Shown here piece by piece: positions 16,588 to 25,767 of a stretch of DNA of 64,000 nucleotides. The position numbers were made by a program, and so were the translations under genes. The first letter of the stretch is position 1. Each line of letters opens with the position of its first letter. Origin of the DNA: Actinomadura montaniterrae (lineage in GTDB: Bacteria > Actinomycetota > Actinomycetes > Streptosporangiales > Streptosporangiaceae). Below the pieces are notes generated by a model. The model was not told the origin of the DNA and searched no databases. It saw only the letters and a list, made by a program, of their open reading frames with translations. The stretch covers positions 54,592 through 118,591 of the forward strand of contig NZ_WBMR01000004.1 of the NCBI RefSeq assembly GCF_008923365.1, read 5' to 3'.

Positions 16588-17415
16588 CTAGGGGCGGCGC
16601 GGGCGCCGCTGGGAACGCTCCGGGCGCCTGGCGACAGCGGGCGGTTCGTCGGGTGGAATGGTTTCGGGGCCCTGCGGGAACCCCATCGCGGCCAGCCGGG
16701 CGACCGGGGCCGGGCGCGGGCCGTCTTCGGCTGGTGCCTTTGCCTGTTGAGCGGTGCCAGGGTTGCGTGCGAAGAGAGGGTGGATGATCCCTTGGGTGGT
16801 GCCGCCGGACCAGCCGGCCAGGGCTTCGGCCAGGCGGCCCAGGTCGTCCAGCTTTTCCGGATAGGTGACCGGGAGGGTGTCGGCGTTCCGTTTGAGCCAG
16901 GCGGTGAGGGCGGTGATCGCCTGTTCGGCATCGCGTGCATGATGAACGACTCCTGCTGTCCTGGTGGCGATGGGCAGGAGCGCGTCGGCCGGTTCGAGTT
17001 CGGACGCGGTGACGTGTACGGCTTTGGCGACGGCCGGGACCCGGACGATGCAACGAGCGTCGCCGCCCGGTGTTTCGGTGAGGGAGGTGATGAAGCCGCG
17101 CCAGCGCGGATACCGCGGTTCGGCTCCCGTGGGGGTCTCCTGTTGGCGGATCTGCACTTGGGCGCCGAGCCGGAAGTTGTGGACGGGGTCGGCTTCGGCT
17201 CCGCTGTGGTCGAGGCTGCGCTGGTGGAGCTCCTCGAGTGTGTCGTGGACGTTCAGGTTCTGGTGGGCGGCGTAGCGGGCGAGATGCTCGAGCAACGACT
17301 GGACGAGCGACTCGGCCAGTGAAGAGTTGGCGCGGTGGCTGGGAGTACTGGCGGGCAGAAGCTGGTCCTGGTAGGCGTCGAGCACTGCGGCGACGGCGTC
17401 ATCGGGATCGGGCAT
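16588..17415 (-). CDS. Tandem paralogue family member 3, 275 aa, unknown function
   Basis: ATG 17415 follows GGAGATTCGC. Third member of the local family: SLVQSLLEHLARYAAHQNLN, LGAQVQIRQQ followed by RWRGFITSLTE, then VTASELEPADALLP, a helical LGRLAEALAGWSGG and a basic Pro/Arg tail ending RRPERSQRRPRRP. The basic tail could contact DNA or the cell envelope. It is immediately downstream of the DUF4913 gene in the leftward operon. Divergence from members 1 and 2 is large, so any duplications are old. Confidence 0.7.
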   Translation of the reverse strand: MPDPDDAVAAVLDAYQDQLLPASTPSHRANSSLAESLVQSLLEHLARYAAHQNLNVHDTLEELHQRSLDHSGAEADPVHNFRLGAQVQIRQQETPTGAEPRYPRWRGFITSLTETPGGDARCIVRVPAVAKAVHVTASELEPADALLPIATRTAGVVHHARDAEQAITALTAWLKRNADTLPVTYPEKLDDLGRLAEALAGWSGGTTQGIIHPLFARNPGTAQQAKAPAEDGPRPAPVARLAAMGFPQGPETIPPDEPPAVARRPERSQRRPRRP

Positions 17416-17460
17416 GCGAATCTCCAGTCAGTGGCGTGAGAAGTGGTGCGGCCCCCGGAA

Positions 17461-17865
17461 TCAGGCTTCGGCCACAGAGAGTGAGTCGTGGTCGGGGCCG
17501 AGCCAGCCGTCGGGGACGGGGACGATGCGGGCTTCGTGTGGGGTGAGGTGTTCGGTTTCGGTGCATTGGTAGAAGGGGCCGCGGGGGCCGAGAAGGACGG
17601 GGAGTTGGTGGTCGAGGTGGTCGCGGTACCACAGGGCTAGGCCGGTGGCGCCTTGCAGGCGCATGGCTTCCCAGGCGTACCAGAGGGCGGTGAGGCGGGA
17701 GATCGCTTCGCCGTGGTGCCACCATTGGGCGCACCAGCGGAATTCGCCGCCGAGGGTGCGGCGGTACATGGGGACGAAGTGGGTGGTCACCCAGCTGGTC
17801 AGGCTCGGGTACAGCGGCTTGAGCTTCTCGCCTCCGGGATTGGCGGCGATGTCTTCGACGGGCAT
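17461..17865 (-). CDS. DUF4913 family protein
   Basis: A 134-residue protein with ATG preceded by CAGGAGACCCA. The DUF4913 pattern is clear: SLTSWVTTHFVPMYRRTLG, then FRWCAQWWHHGEAISRLTALW and AWEAMRL, followed by WYRDHLDHQLPVLLGPRGPF. DUF4913 proteins are found next to TraG/VirD4-like ATPase genes in actinobacterial conjugation clusters, as here (coupling protein 79 bases upstream in the operon). Biochemical role unknown. Confidence 0.88.
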   Translation of the reverse strand: MPVEDIAANPGGEKLKPLYPSLTSWVTTHFVPMYRRTLGGEFRWCAQWWHHGEAISRLTALWYAWEAMRLQGATGLALWYRDHLDHQLPVLLGPRGPFYQCTETEHLTPHEARIVPVPDGWLGPDHDSLSVAEA

Positions 17866-17944
17866 TGGGTCTCCTGAACTTCGGTGTTGGGCATGGCGAG
17901 GTCACCGTTTGTCTCGGCGGTTTCGTGGGTGGCGAGGCGCGGCG

Positions 17945-19759
17945 TTAGGCGTCCAGTTCCGGTAGCTGAGTGCGTTCGGGCTGGGCGTAGTGGCGGCGGG
18001 CGGCCTGGGCGATGGCGGTGTCGGCTGCGCTGATCGCCTTGTTGATGGCGGTGGCGTGGGGGCCGCGGTACCAGGGCCGCAACCGGATGAGGGCGGGTTT
18101 GGTGCCGGTGGCCAGGAGGAGGGCGGTGCGGGTGGGCAGGGCGCGGATGTCGGCGGCTTCGAGGATGTCCTGGCGGCGCAGGGAGATCTGTTCGCTGGCG
18201 CGTCCGTCGTTGTAGGTGATGGAGCGGACGGGGACGTCGTGTTGTCCGATGAGGGTGGCCAGGTCGCGGACGAGGCGGGGGGAGTCGATGCCGGCGCCGA
18301 TGAGTTTGCGGGTGGCGGCTCCCCAGAGGGCGGCCATGCCGGGTTCGCCCCAGACGGTGACGCCTTGTTCGTAGCTTTGCAGGATGGTGACGGGGATGAT
18401 GCCGCGGGATCCGAGGTGGGAGTACAGCTGGGGGAGGTCGGCGATGCGGCAGATGTTGGCGGCTTCGTCGAGGGCGACGATGAGGGGTGGGTCGAGGCGT
18501 CCGCCGGCTTGTTCGGCGCGGCGTTCGGCGGCGCGCATGGTGGTGTCGGTGAGCGCGGCGATCAGCGGCGCCGCGGCGGATAGGGATTTGGACAGTAGGT
18601 AGAGGGTGTCGCGGGTGCCGGCGAAGGTGTGCGGGTCGAAGACGGGCAGGTCGCGGGCGGGGGTGACCCAGGCGAGGATTTCTTGGTCGCGGAGGGCTTT
18701 GGCGGCGGTGCGGGCGGTCTGGTAGATGCCGTCGCGGGTTTCGACCGCGCCGTTCTGGGTGCCTTTCAGCGAGGAGGCCATCAGGGCGAATCCGGCGTCT
18801 TGGAGGAGTTCGATGGGGGTGGGGACGGCGGGTTCGTCGAGCCATTGGGCGACGTGGTGCAGGGAGCGGCCGGAGGTGGCGGCGGCCAGGAACAGCGCGC
18901 ACAGCAGGTCTTGTGCGGCGGGTCCCCACAGGTCCTTCTTCTGGCCGTCGTCGACGGTGAGGACGAAGTGCCCGGCCAGGCGGTGGGCGTCTTCGACGGT
19001 GGTCAGGCCGGCGAGGGGGTTCCACCACCAGCTCTGAGGTTGGTAAGTGATGTGCTGGGGGTCGAACAGCCAGGTCCGCCCGTTGGTGCGGTTGGCGCGG
19101 ACGGTGGAGATGGCGGCCCACAGGTCGGCTTTGTTGCTGGTGGCGATGACCGGTCCGGGCGCGGACAGTACGTGCGGGATGGACTGGGTGGTGGTCTTGC
19201 CGGAGCGGGGCGCCATGAACGCGATCACGGTGTCCTCGAAGGAGGCGAACAGTGTCGGCCCGCTCCGGTCGCCGGGCAGCAGCACGTCACCCAGGACCAG
19301 GCCGATGTCGTCGCGGTCGAGCTGCTCGGGCGGGGCGGTGAGGGAGCGGCGCAGCGCGACGGCCTTCTCGGCGGTTGCGGATGGTTGGAGTTCGGCGAGG
19401 CCGGGGTTGTCGGCGAGCGCGGCGACCGCGTCGCCGGGTTGAGGAAGACGTGCCGCGATGCGCCGCCAGACCGTCCAGCCGACCCCGCCCAGTGCTGTGA
19501 GCAGCAGCACCAATATGAGCAGGACGAGCGGCGTCGGGGTCTCCGGCCAGGCGACCTGGAACTGGTGACGCGCGAGCGCGACGGCGAAGCCTGCGCCGAA
19601 GTGGGCAACGGTTCCTCCGGCGAGGGTTGCGGCGAGTTTGGCTGAGAACCAGACGAGCCAGAGGGCGGTGATGGGTGTCCAGCAGGCGGCCAGGACGAGC
19701 CAGGCGGCGCCGGCGTTGGTGTCGAGGATCGAGGCGCGGGGGCCGAGGGCTCGGGTCAT
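17945..19759 (-). CDS. TraG/VirD4-like type IV coupling ATPase
   Basis: A 604-residue protein. Hydrophobic segments near residues 18-38, 46-62 and 77-98 anchor it in the membrane, followed by a cytosolic P-loop ATPase with Walker A MAPRSGKTTT near 183 and Walker B PPLIVALDEAANI near 400. A TraM-recognition-type region follows (LYSHLGSRGIIPVTILQSYEQG). Such proteins bring the DNA-relaxase complex to the transfer channel. Its start overlaps the stop of the VirB4-like gene by 4 bases. No relaxase gene was recognised in the window, so the cargo it couples is unknown. Confidence 0.9.
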   Translation of the reverse strand: MTRALGPRASILDTNAGAAWLVLAACWTPITALWLVWFSAKLAATLAGGTVAHFGAGFAVALARHQFQVAWPETPTPLVLLILVLLLTALGGVGWTVWRRIAARLPQPGDAVAALADNPGLAELQPSATAEKAVALRRSLTAPPEQLDRDDIGLVLGDVLLPGDRSGPTLFASFEDTVIAFMAPRSGKTTTQSIPHVLSAPGPVIATSNKADLWAAISTVRANRTNGRTWLFDPQHITYQPQSWWWNPLAGLTTVEDAHRLAGHFVLTVDDGQKKDLWGPAAQDLLCALFLAAATSGRSLHHVAQWLDEPAVPTPIELLQDAGFALMASSLKGTQNGAVETRDGIYQTARTAAKALRDQEILAWVTPARDLPVFDPHTFAGTRDTLYLLSKSLSAAAPLIAALTDTTMRAAERRAEQAGGRLDPPLIVALDEAANICRIADLPQLYSHLGSRGIIPVTILQSYEQGVTVWGEPGMAALWGAATRKLIGAGIDSPRLVRDLATLIGQHDVPVRSITYNDGRASEQISLRRQDILEAADIRALPTRTALLLATGTKPALIRLRPWYRGPHATAINKAISAADTAIAQAARRHYAQPERTQLPELDA

Positions 19760-21201
19760 GCGGTGGCCCGGATGGCCTGGTCGGTGTCGTAGAGGTCGGC
19801 CTCGGGGCCGACGAGGGAGAGTTCGACGGGGATGCCGAGCCGTTCACCGGTCTTGATGAGGTATTTGCCGCGGCCGGGGTGGCGGGCGCCGGGCTGCCAG
19901 GAGTCCGGCGCCGACCAGGAGGTGACGAGCTGCTGCTCGGGGCCGGTGAGTGGAGTGATCTCGTGTATCCGGGCGAGTTCGCGGGGCGGGAGGCCGGCCA
20001 GGACGGTGATGGCGGAGCGGTCGGCGAAGCCCTTGGCCTTGGCGCGGTCTTCCTCGGTGGCCAGCGCGTCCAGGTCGGCGAGGGAGTGGGTGATCATGAT
20101 GGAGGCCATGCCCTTGGCGCGGTTGAGGCGGGTCAGGGCGTCGGCGTGCTCGACCAGCCCGGGCGCGCCGCGCAGCGCGCGCCACAGTTCGTCCATGACG
20201 CCCAGGTAGGAGCGGCGCGGTGCGGCATGCAGGTCGGCCAGGGCGGTGGCGGCGTCGACCATGCCGAACGCATAGGCCCAGGTGCACAGCATCGCCGCGG
20301 TGAGCAGTTTGTCGCCGGCCGCGCGGACTCGCGAGATGTCGACGCTGATCGCTGGGGCGTTCAGGTCGAGCGGGCGGGTGGTGGCGGCGTCGAACACGCC
20401 AGCAAGGGAGCCGGAGATGAGCAGGTCGAGGGTGAAGACCAGGTCGCGGGTCTGGGCGCGGTAGGAGCCGGAGGTGTCGGTACGGGTCGCCGACCGCAAC
20501 TCGTCGGGCCCTTGCTCGAGGATGTGCAGGACGTCGGGGATGGTGGGCTCGTGGTCGAGGCGGTCGTCGAGCAGGTCGATGGCGCGGCCGAGGACGACCT
20601 CTTCGGCGTTGGTGATGCGGGCCTCGCGGACCAGAGTGGCCAGGGCCAGCAGCAGCGACAGGCGGCGGGAGCGGATCTCCCACCACAGGGCATCGGCATC
20701 AGCGCCGGCGAGACGGCGGCGGGCTTCGTCCAACGGGCCGGCGTCGAGGGGGTTGATGCGGTCGACGCCGCGTCCGACACGGATGACCTGGCCGCCGAGG
20801 TAGTCGACCAGGCGGGTGTAGTCGGGTTTGGTGTCGCCGAGGACGATCGGGGTGGTGCCGGTGGCGACGGCGCCGGTGACCAGGCGTTTGACCAGCGTGG
20901 ACTTGCCGGTGCCGGGCTGGCCGAGGACGAACATGCCGGGGTTGGTGACCAGACCCGCCCGCAGCCAGGCCAACGGGTCGAGGCAGACGACCTCGCCCCA
21001 CAGCTGGTGGCGTCCGACCGGGGTGCCGACGGTGGGTGTGCCGGATCCGGCGGTGAAGGGATACAGGCCGCAGACCTGGCTGGTGGTGGCTTGGAATTCC
21101 GGGGCGGGCTCGACATGTGCTGCTCGTCCGGCGTCGGGACCGCGCCAGCCCCACGGCGGGCCGAGTGGTTCGGACATGGCTTGCGTTTCGACGGTGGGCA
21201 C
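19756..21201 (-). CDS. VirB4/TraC-like conjugation ATPase
   Basis: A 481-residue protein from GTG 21201 (GGAGG nine bases upstream); ATG 21177 is a weaker alternative. Walker A is GQPGTGKST at about 94-102, Walker B-like YLGVMDELW near residue 340, and a sensor-like MASIMITHSLADL follows. The short N-terminal part lacks the long VirB4 membrane-interacting domain, as is usual for actinobacterial versions, where that part is carried by the separate SCO6880-type gene upstream in the operon (21229). It powers assembly or operation of the conjugative channel. Confidence 0.88.
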   Translation of the reverse strand: MPTVETQAMSEPLGPPWGWRGPDAGRAAHVEPAPEFQATTSQVCGLYPFTAGSGTPTVGTPVGRHQLWGEVVCLDPLAWLRAGLVTNPGMFVLGQPGTGKSTLVKRLVTGAVATGTTPIVLGDTKPDYTRLVDYLGGQVIRVGRGVDRINPLDAGPLDEARRRLAGADADALWWEIRSRRLSLLLALATLVREARITNAEEVVLGRAIDLLDDRLDHEPTIPDVLHILEQGPDELRSATRTDTSGSYRAQTRDLVFTLDLLISGSLAGVFDAATTRPLDLNAPAISVDISRVRAAGDKLLTAAMLCTWAYAFGMVDAATALADLHAAPRRSYLGVMDELWRALRGAPGLVEHADALTRLNRAKGMASIMITHSLADLDALATEEDRAKAKGFADRSAITVLAGLPPRELARIHEITPLTGPEQQLVTSWSAPDSWQPGARHPGRGKYLIKTGERLGIPVELSLVGPEADLYDTDQAIRATA

Positions 21202-21228
21202 GTGCCCTGACCTCCAGTCTCCGGATGT

Positions 21229-22704
21229 TCAGTGGATGAGGCGGCGAGAGACTTCGGGCGGGCAGATGCCGCACGGGAGCGTGGTGGCGAACCCGGCGGC
21301 CTGGCTGCCCCACAGCCGCCGCAGGCGGATCTTGGCGGCGTCGGCGGACGCCTCGACGTGCGCGACGGCCCGGCGGAGTTGCTCGGGTTCGGTGACGGTG
21401 ACGGTGGCGTACATCGACACCAGGCACACCCCGGCGCCCATCGCCTCCTCGACAGCGGCTTGGCGGGCGCGCGCCGAATCCCAGCTGTCGCGGGCGGTTT
21501 CGTCGCGGCCGGTGCGGCGCCGGAACTGCGCGCGGAACGCCGCCGCGTTCACCTCCTGCTGCAGCACACGACTCGCCGCCGCGGCGGGCAGCGCCCGGTA
21601 CTGCAGTGTGACGCGTTTGGGGAATGGGCCGGGCGCGACGAGGCGGGCGAGGATGTCGGAGCGGACGTTTTGGCGGGGCGGCTCGTGCCACGCCCAGCTC
21701 ACCGAGACACCACCATCGTGCTCATAGCGGTCGGTGTGCTCGGTCGCCGCAATCGGGCCGGCATCACACCAGGTCAGCGCGTCTTCGGCGTTGGCCCCGG
21801 AGAGGAGGCGGTTGACCTCGCCGCGGGCGTGCGGGTCGAACGCGGTCCGCACCGTCCCGGCGATTTCGGCGGCGCTGGCCCGTCCGCGGACGGAGACACC
21901 ACAGCCACCCAGCCGGGAGGCCAGCCCATCGAGGATGCGGCCTAGTTCCGCGACCGCCTCGAACAGGTCCTTCGGGCCGGCCGTGGACGCCCTGGGATCG
22001 AAGGTGATTGAGACGCGGGTGTCGACGTCGGCGGCTGCGGCCGGGGCCGTCCTGACGAGTTCGCTCATGATGGCGCGAGCTGGAGCAGGGGCGGTCGCCA
22101 CGACGGCTCGGTCAACGGCATCGGCCAGGGTGGAGCCGGGCTCGGGCGCGGTGTCGATCGTGACGGTGACCCACCGGACGGCGGGCATGTGCCCGAGTGC
22201 GGCGAGCCATCCGCCCCAGGCCGCGACCCAGGTGTCGGCGTCGGTGCGGTCGGCCAGCCAGGTCGAGGCCGGCACCACCCGCAACGTGGCGGTGAGCAGC
22301 CCGGTGCGTCGGTCCCACACGATCCCGTACCGGCCGCCGTAGCCGTCCTCGGCACTCAGCAACGTCAATGGTGCGAGCACGCCGGGGAGCTGGAAGGCGC
22401 GCGGGTGGTCGATGACGACTCCGGCGCGGTAACGGTTGTGGCCACGCAGCACGCCCCAACGCCACCGGCACCGCGCCAACAGCAGCCGTACCAGCGGAAC
22501 CCCTCCCACTCGGATCAGTCCCAGCGCACCACCGATCAGCGTCGGCGGCAGAAGGTAGATGAGCACGTGAGGCACGGTGGCGGCGATCAGGACCAGCAGC
22601 ATCGCTACGCCCAGCGCGACGAAGGTCGACGTGGTGTCCATGCCGAGCAGGCCGATCCCGTGCCGGCGGCGCCAGCCGCCATAGGTGCGGATGTCATGCC
22701 CCAC
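21229..22704 (-). CDS. SCO6880-family conjugation protein
   Basis: GTG 22704 gives 491 residues and lets the start overlap the end of the upstream membrane-protein gene. The N-terminus reads DIRTYGGWRRRHGIGLLG, a recognised opening of SCO6880-type proteins, followed by two membrane helices at about 26-62. The rest is soluble with PrgI/VirB4-N-terminal-like character (VTVTEPEQLRRAVAHVEASA, then LRRLWGSQAAGFATTLPCG). In actinomycete transfer clusters this gene always sits beside the VirB4-like ATPase, as here, and likely forms the membrane-anchored half of that motor. Confidence 0.87.
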   Translation of the reverse strand: MGHDIRTYGGWRRRHGIGLLGMDTTSTFVALGVAMLLVLIAATVPHVLIYLLPPTLIGGALGLIRVGGVPLVRLLLARCRWRWGVLRGHNRYRAGVVIDHPRAFQLPGVLAPLTLLSAEDGYGGRYGIVWDRRTGLLTATLRVVPASTWLADRTDADTWVAAWGGWLAALGHMPAVRWVTVTIDTAPEPGSTLADAVDRAVVATAPAPARAIMSELVRTAPAAAADVDTRVSITFDPRASTAGPKDLFEAVAELGRILDGLASRLGGCGVSVRGRASAAEIAGTVRTAFDPHARGEVNRLLSGANAEDALTWCDAGPIAATEHTDRYEHDGGVSVSWAWHEPPRQNVRSDILARLVAPGPFPKRVTLQYRALPAAAASRVLQQEVNAAAFRAQFRRRTGRDETARDSWDSARARQAAVEEAMGAGVCLVSMYATVTVTEPEQLRRAVAHVEASADAAKIRLRRLWGSQAAGFATTLPCGICPPEVSRRLIH

Positions 22705-24106
22705 CCGCGCCACCTCCCTCGCCAGCCGCCCCCGAGGGGCCGCCGGTGTCGGTGGAGCCGGTGGGGTTGCCCATCCAGCGCAGCGTGTCTGCGCCGCGGT
22801 GCCGCTCGCGTTCGGCGGTCTGCATCGCCACAGGGCCGACGGGCTCGCCATGACCGCCGTCGGGTGGCGACCATCCGTTGCCGCCGGTACGGGGTGTTGC
22901 CCGCCCTGAGGTGTCGGAAGGGTCCGTGCCTGGTTGTGGGCCGCCGGACGGAGCGCCCGGGTCCGGAACGAACGTGTCATCGGGGCCGGTACCGCGATGG
23001 CCGCCAGTGGTGTGCTCGGGGTCGGTGGGCGGCTGCGATGGAACGTCACCGCCCGTGGGCGCCTGGTCCGGACTTCCCAGTTGCTGGTTGAGGTAGTCGG
23101 CGTGCTCGCCTGCCGCGCCGCGGCCCGCGCCCGCAGAACCGCTCGCCGCGCCGTAGGCGCGCAGGGCACCGAGCGCGGTAGCGCTGCCCATCAGCGCGCC
23201 GAGGATGCCGCCTCCGGTGCTGGAGCCGGTGCCGCCGGTGGTCCAATCGAAAAACTTCAGCAGCACCGGAAAGGCGATCAGGCTGATGAGCATCATCACA
23301 AAGCCCATCAGCACCGTCCGGATGCTCTTCCCGTTGCCGATCAGGGTGAACGCCGTCGCGTACACACCTGCCGCCGCCGGCTTGTAGAAGATGAGCGCGA
23401 GCGTCCAGCCCCCGACACGGGTCAGCCACGACTTTGTCGCGGCGGTGAGGCCTCCGGCGGCGGCGAGTGGCAGCAGTCCGGCGAGAATGACCAGTGCGGC
23501 ACCGCGGAACAGCAGGAGCAGTGCCTGAATGATGCCGATGAACAACGCCACCAGGGACAGCACCAGAACCAGCGCCGCGGGTGTACCGGTGGGGATGATC
23601 ACGATCTCGGCCATCCGCTTGGCGAAGCCGCCCTGGGAGGACGCGTCCAGCACCCATCCGCTCCACTGGTCGCCCCACTGCAGGAGCAGGTTCGGCAGCA
23701 CCGTCCCGATGACCGTCACCACGGCCAGCACGACCAGCCCGCGGCCAGCATCGACCGCCGGGTTCGCCTTGCGCGTGAGCGCCATCTTCCCCGCGACGAC
23801 CAGCAGCGCCAGCACCGCGACGGCGATGGTCAGCGGCTGTACCAGCAGCTGCAGATAGCCGACCGCTGACTCGGTCTCCAGGTTCGGCGAGGGTGTCTCC
23901 ACCCACCAGGATGCGGTGTGGGAGACCAGCCACCCGACCGCGGACTGGAACGCCTTGGCTGCCTCCTCGACGGCGTTGCTGCCGATCTCGCCGGGGATGT
24001 CGGGCATCGGCGGGCCCCAGGGGTGGTCGTCGTTGTCGACGGTCTGCACGCAGCTCGGGTCCAGCACCGATGAGCACGGGTCCGGTGGAACCAAGGCCAG
24101 CGTCAT
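22694..24106 (-). CDS. Polytopic membrane protein, VirB6/TrbL-like
   Basis: ATG 24106 overlaps the upstream stop (ATGA). The 470-residue protein has a loop-like N-terminus, then at least five to six membrane helices between about residues 85 and 300 (for example LTIAVAVLALLVVAGKMAL, LVLVLSLVALFIGIIQALLLL, LVILAGLLPLAAAGG, MGFVMMLISLIAFPVLL), and a long Gly/Pro-rich hydrophilic tail. This layout fits the TrbL/VirB6 class of channel components in Gram-positive type IV systems. Assignment rests on topology and operon position rather than on a sequence motif. Confidence 0.75.
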   Translation of the reverse strand: MTLALVPPDPCSSVLDPSCVQTVDNDDHPWGPPMPDIPGEIGSNAVEEAAKAFQSAVGWLVSHTASWWVETPSPNLETESAVGYLQLLVQPLTIAVAVLALLVVAGKMALTRKANPAVDAGRGLVVLAVVTVIGTVLPNLLLQWGDQWSGWVLDASSQGGFAKRMAEIVIIPTGTPAALVLVLSLVALFIGIIQALLLLFRGAALVILAGLLPLAAAGGLTAATKSWLTRVGGWTLALIFYKPAAAGVYATAFTLIGNGKSIRTVLMGFVMMLISLIAFPVLLKFFDWTTGGTGSSTGGGILGALMGSATALGALRAYGAASGSAGAGRGAAGEHADYLNQQLGSPDQAPTGGDVPSQPPTDPEHTTGGHRGTGPDDTFVPDPGAPSGGPQPGTDPSDTSGRATPRTGGNGWSPPDGGHGEPVGPVAMQTAERERHRGADTLRWMGNPTGSTDTGGPSGAAGEGGGAGGA

Positions 24107-24873
24107 GAGCGGCTGCCTCCGTTCGGGAAGCGGACGTAGCCGTCGGCAGAGGCGATCGAGGCTGCCGCCCCGCCCCACGTCCCGCCCGGCGGGGCGATGA
24201 CCCGCCAGTCGTTGTCCTGCCATTGCAGTTGGATCCGGGTGACGGCCCGTACCGTCATGTCGCTGTCGCCGGGGCCGGCGGAGACCAGGTCGAGGCTGGC
24301 GGTGTCGGGGGAGTAGCCCTGCCAGCGGAATCCCTCCAGCACCACGTACGCGCGCCCCAGCGCCGCGCCGTCGTGAAGCTTCCCGCGGCGCTTGTCGTAC
24401 AGCTGCCGCGTTGCGGCCAGCAGAGTGGAGGTGTCCGGGCCGATGACCTGCTTGGTGATGGTCGGCTCGAACACCTTCGGCCCCCACTGCGCGTTCGCGC
24501 GAACCGCGACGTGCACCGCGGCCAGCAGCGCCCCGGACGGTGTCCGCGCGAACCCGGACGCCAGATCACCGGCGGTACTGCGTGGACCGTCCGCAGCGGA
24601 GTAGGGGAGGGCGACGCCGTGGTAGTCGCGCCAGGTCACCCCAGCGAACGACACGGGCGGAGCGGCCACCACCCGCTCATCGGGAGGAGACGGCGGGGCG
24701 GAAGCCGGTGTGATGTGCGGGGTCGGATCGGGAGCGGGGAGCGTCAGGTGCGTGGCGGCGCCGACGAGACCGCCGCCAAGGATCGCGGCGAGGAGCAGCC
24801 CGCCGGTGCGCCGCGCCGATGAGCCGGCTGTGTCCGTTTTGCGTGGCCGGGTGATGCGAGGGAGTCGGGTCAT
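24103..24873 (-). CDS. Single-pass conjugation protein, VirB8/TcpC-like candidate
   Basis: A 256-residue protein with ATG 24873, 4-base overlaps on both sides. A basic N-terminal tail is followed by one membrane helix (GGLLLAAILGGGLVGAATHL, about 25-44) and a Pro-rich stalk; the remaining 190 residues are extracytoplasmic, with two repeated alpha/beta segments (AVHVAVRANAQWGPKVF and VTRIQLQWQDNDWRVIAP). That is the architecture of TcpC/VirB8 proteins of Gram-positive conjugation systems (membrane anchor plus NTF2-like domains). I infer this from layout; the sequence match is not diagnostic. Confidence 0.68.
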   Translation of the reverse strand: MTRLPRITRPRKTDTAGSSARRTGGLLLAAILGGGLVGAATHLTLPAPDPTPHITPASAPPSPPDERVVAAPPVSFAGVTWRDYHGVALPYSAADGPRSTAGDLASGFARTPSGALLAAVHVAVRANAQWGPKVFEPTITKQVIGPDTSTLLAATRQLYDKRRGKLHDGAALGRAYVVLEGFRWQGYSPDTASLDLVSAGPGDSDMTVRAVTRIQLQWQDNDWRVIAPPGGTWGGAAASIASADGYVRFPNGGSRS

Positions 24874-25220
24874 GTGAAGAACACCCCGACGATCCCGGCT
24901 GCGGACACGGCGAGGGTGAGGCCGCCGAGCACCCAGGGGATGCCGGTCGCTCCGTCGGCGGCGAAGGAGGAACGGTTCTTGCGGCCGATGGCCATCTGTC
25001 CTCCGCAGATGAACAGTCCGGCCAGGCCGCAGATCAGCACGCCGTACTTGCCCCACGACAGCAGCGTGTTCATCTTGGCGTCCAGCCCCGGCGGCGGTGA
25101 CGCGGGCGGGTTGGGCACCTTCACCCCCGGGCTCGCGCCGTCCTGCGGCCACAGCCGCCCAGGCTCCCCCAGAAGCCCACCGGCCTGCGCCGCGCGGAGA
25201 ACGAAGAGAGTCAGTGACAT
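24870..25220 (-). CDS. Small two-helix membrane protein, VirB2-like candidate
   Basis: A 116-residue protein with two clear membrane segments, YGVLICGLAGLFICGGQMAI (about 59-78) and WVLGGLTLAVSAAGIVGVFF (about 96-115). The two hydrophobic helices separated by a short basic loop (GRKNRSS) match VirB2/TrbC-type pilin-like or channel subunits. Its ends overlap both neighbours, showing translational coupling. The N-terminal 45 residues are Pro/Gly-rich with a weak hydrophobic start (LTLFVLRAAQAGG). Confidence 0.7.
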   Translation of the reverse strand: MSLTLFVLRAAQAGGLLGEPGRLWPQDGASPGVKVPNPPASPPPGLDAKMNTLLSWGKYGVLICGLAGLFICGGQMAIGRKNRSSFAADGATGIPWVLGGLTLAVSAAGIVGVFFT

Positions 25221-25767
25221 CCCACCTCCCTGCGGCGCACTGCCTTGCCGTCACTGGCGTCGCCGACCAGGCGGCGGAGTTGCTCGATGGCGTGCCGTGC
25301 CTTGCCAGGCAGGACGACCTCGGTCGGGTCCTCGACCAGGCGGAGCTGGCGGACGTGCGGGACGCGGACGATGCCGCCGACGCGCGCCTCCAGCAGCGCG
25401 AACCGGGCGGTGGCGTCGCGCGATTCGGGGCCGCCGTCGCTGACGATCGCCAGCGCCGCCACCCGCTCCTCCCACTCACGCAGGACCCGATCGCCGCGGT
25501 CGCCCGCGTGGCCGCCGCCGCGGTGTTGCGCGCGGCGAGCACGATCGGTCGGCCCTTGGCGTCCAGCGGTGCGCAGTCCAGCTCCAGCAGCGACTCGATC
25601 GAGCCCATGTCCCACGCGGTCGGCAGCAGCGCAGCGAGAGTGCTGGTGCCGGCGCCGCCGTGCGCACCGGCCACCACCACATCCAGCGCCTCCCGTGTCG
25701 GCCCTACCCCCGCACCCGGCCCTGGGACCGGTGTCGGGCGGATCGTTCTGGTTTGGCGAAGACTCAC
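25211..25767 (-). pseudogene. P-loop-like conjugation-operon gene with a frameshift
   Basis: The N-terminal part (frame from GTG 25767) reads ALDVVVAGAHGGAGTSTLAA, a ParA/MinD-like P-loop opening, then GRPIVLAARNTAAAATRATAAI. After about 25485 the sensible sequence continues in a different frame: REWEERVAALAIVSDGGPE, VGGIVRVPHVRQL and LPGKARHAIEQLRRL up to the stop at 25211. In the family these parts are continuous, so one base appears missing around 25480-25490, in GCGATCGGGTCC. Either the gene is broken, or the read has an indel error. No classical slippery heptamer is in the right frame. First gene of the leftward transfer operon. Confidence 0.7.

Noticed and set aside
13231..19645. Long plus-strand frames opposite the transfer operon (for example 13231-14121, 15676-17322, 18629-19645)
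   Set aside because: Gly/Val/Arg-rich shadow translations of the real minus-strand genes, without ribosome sites or motifs.
25470..25500. Programmed -1 frameshift as an explanation for the split P-loop gene
   Set aside because: No X-XXY-YYZ slippery heptamer is in the zero frame and no downstream structure was evident; a simple indel fits better.
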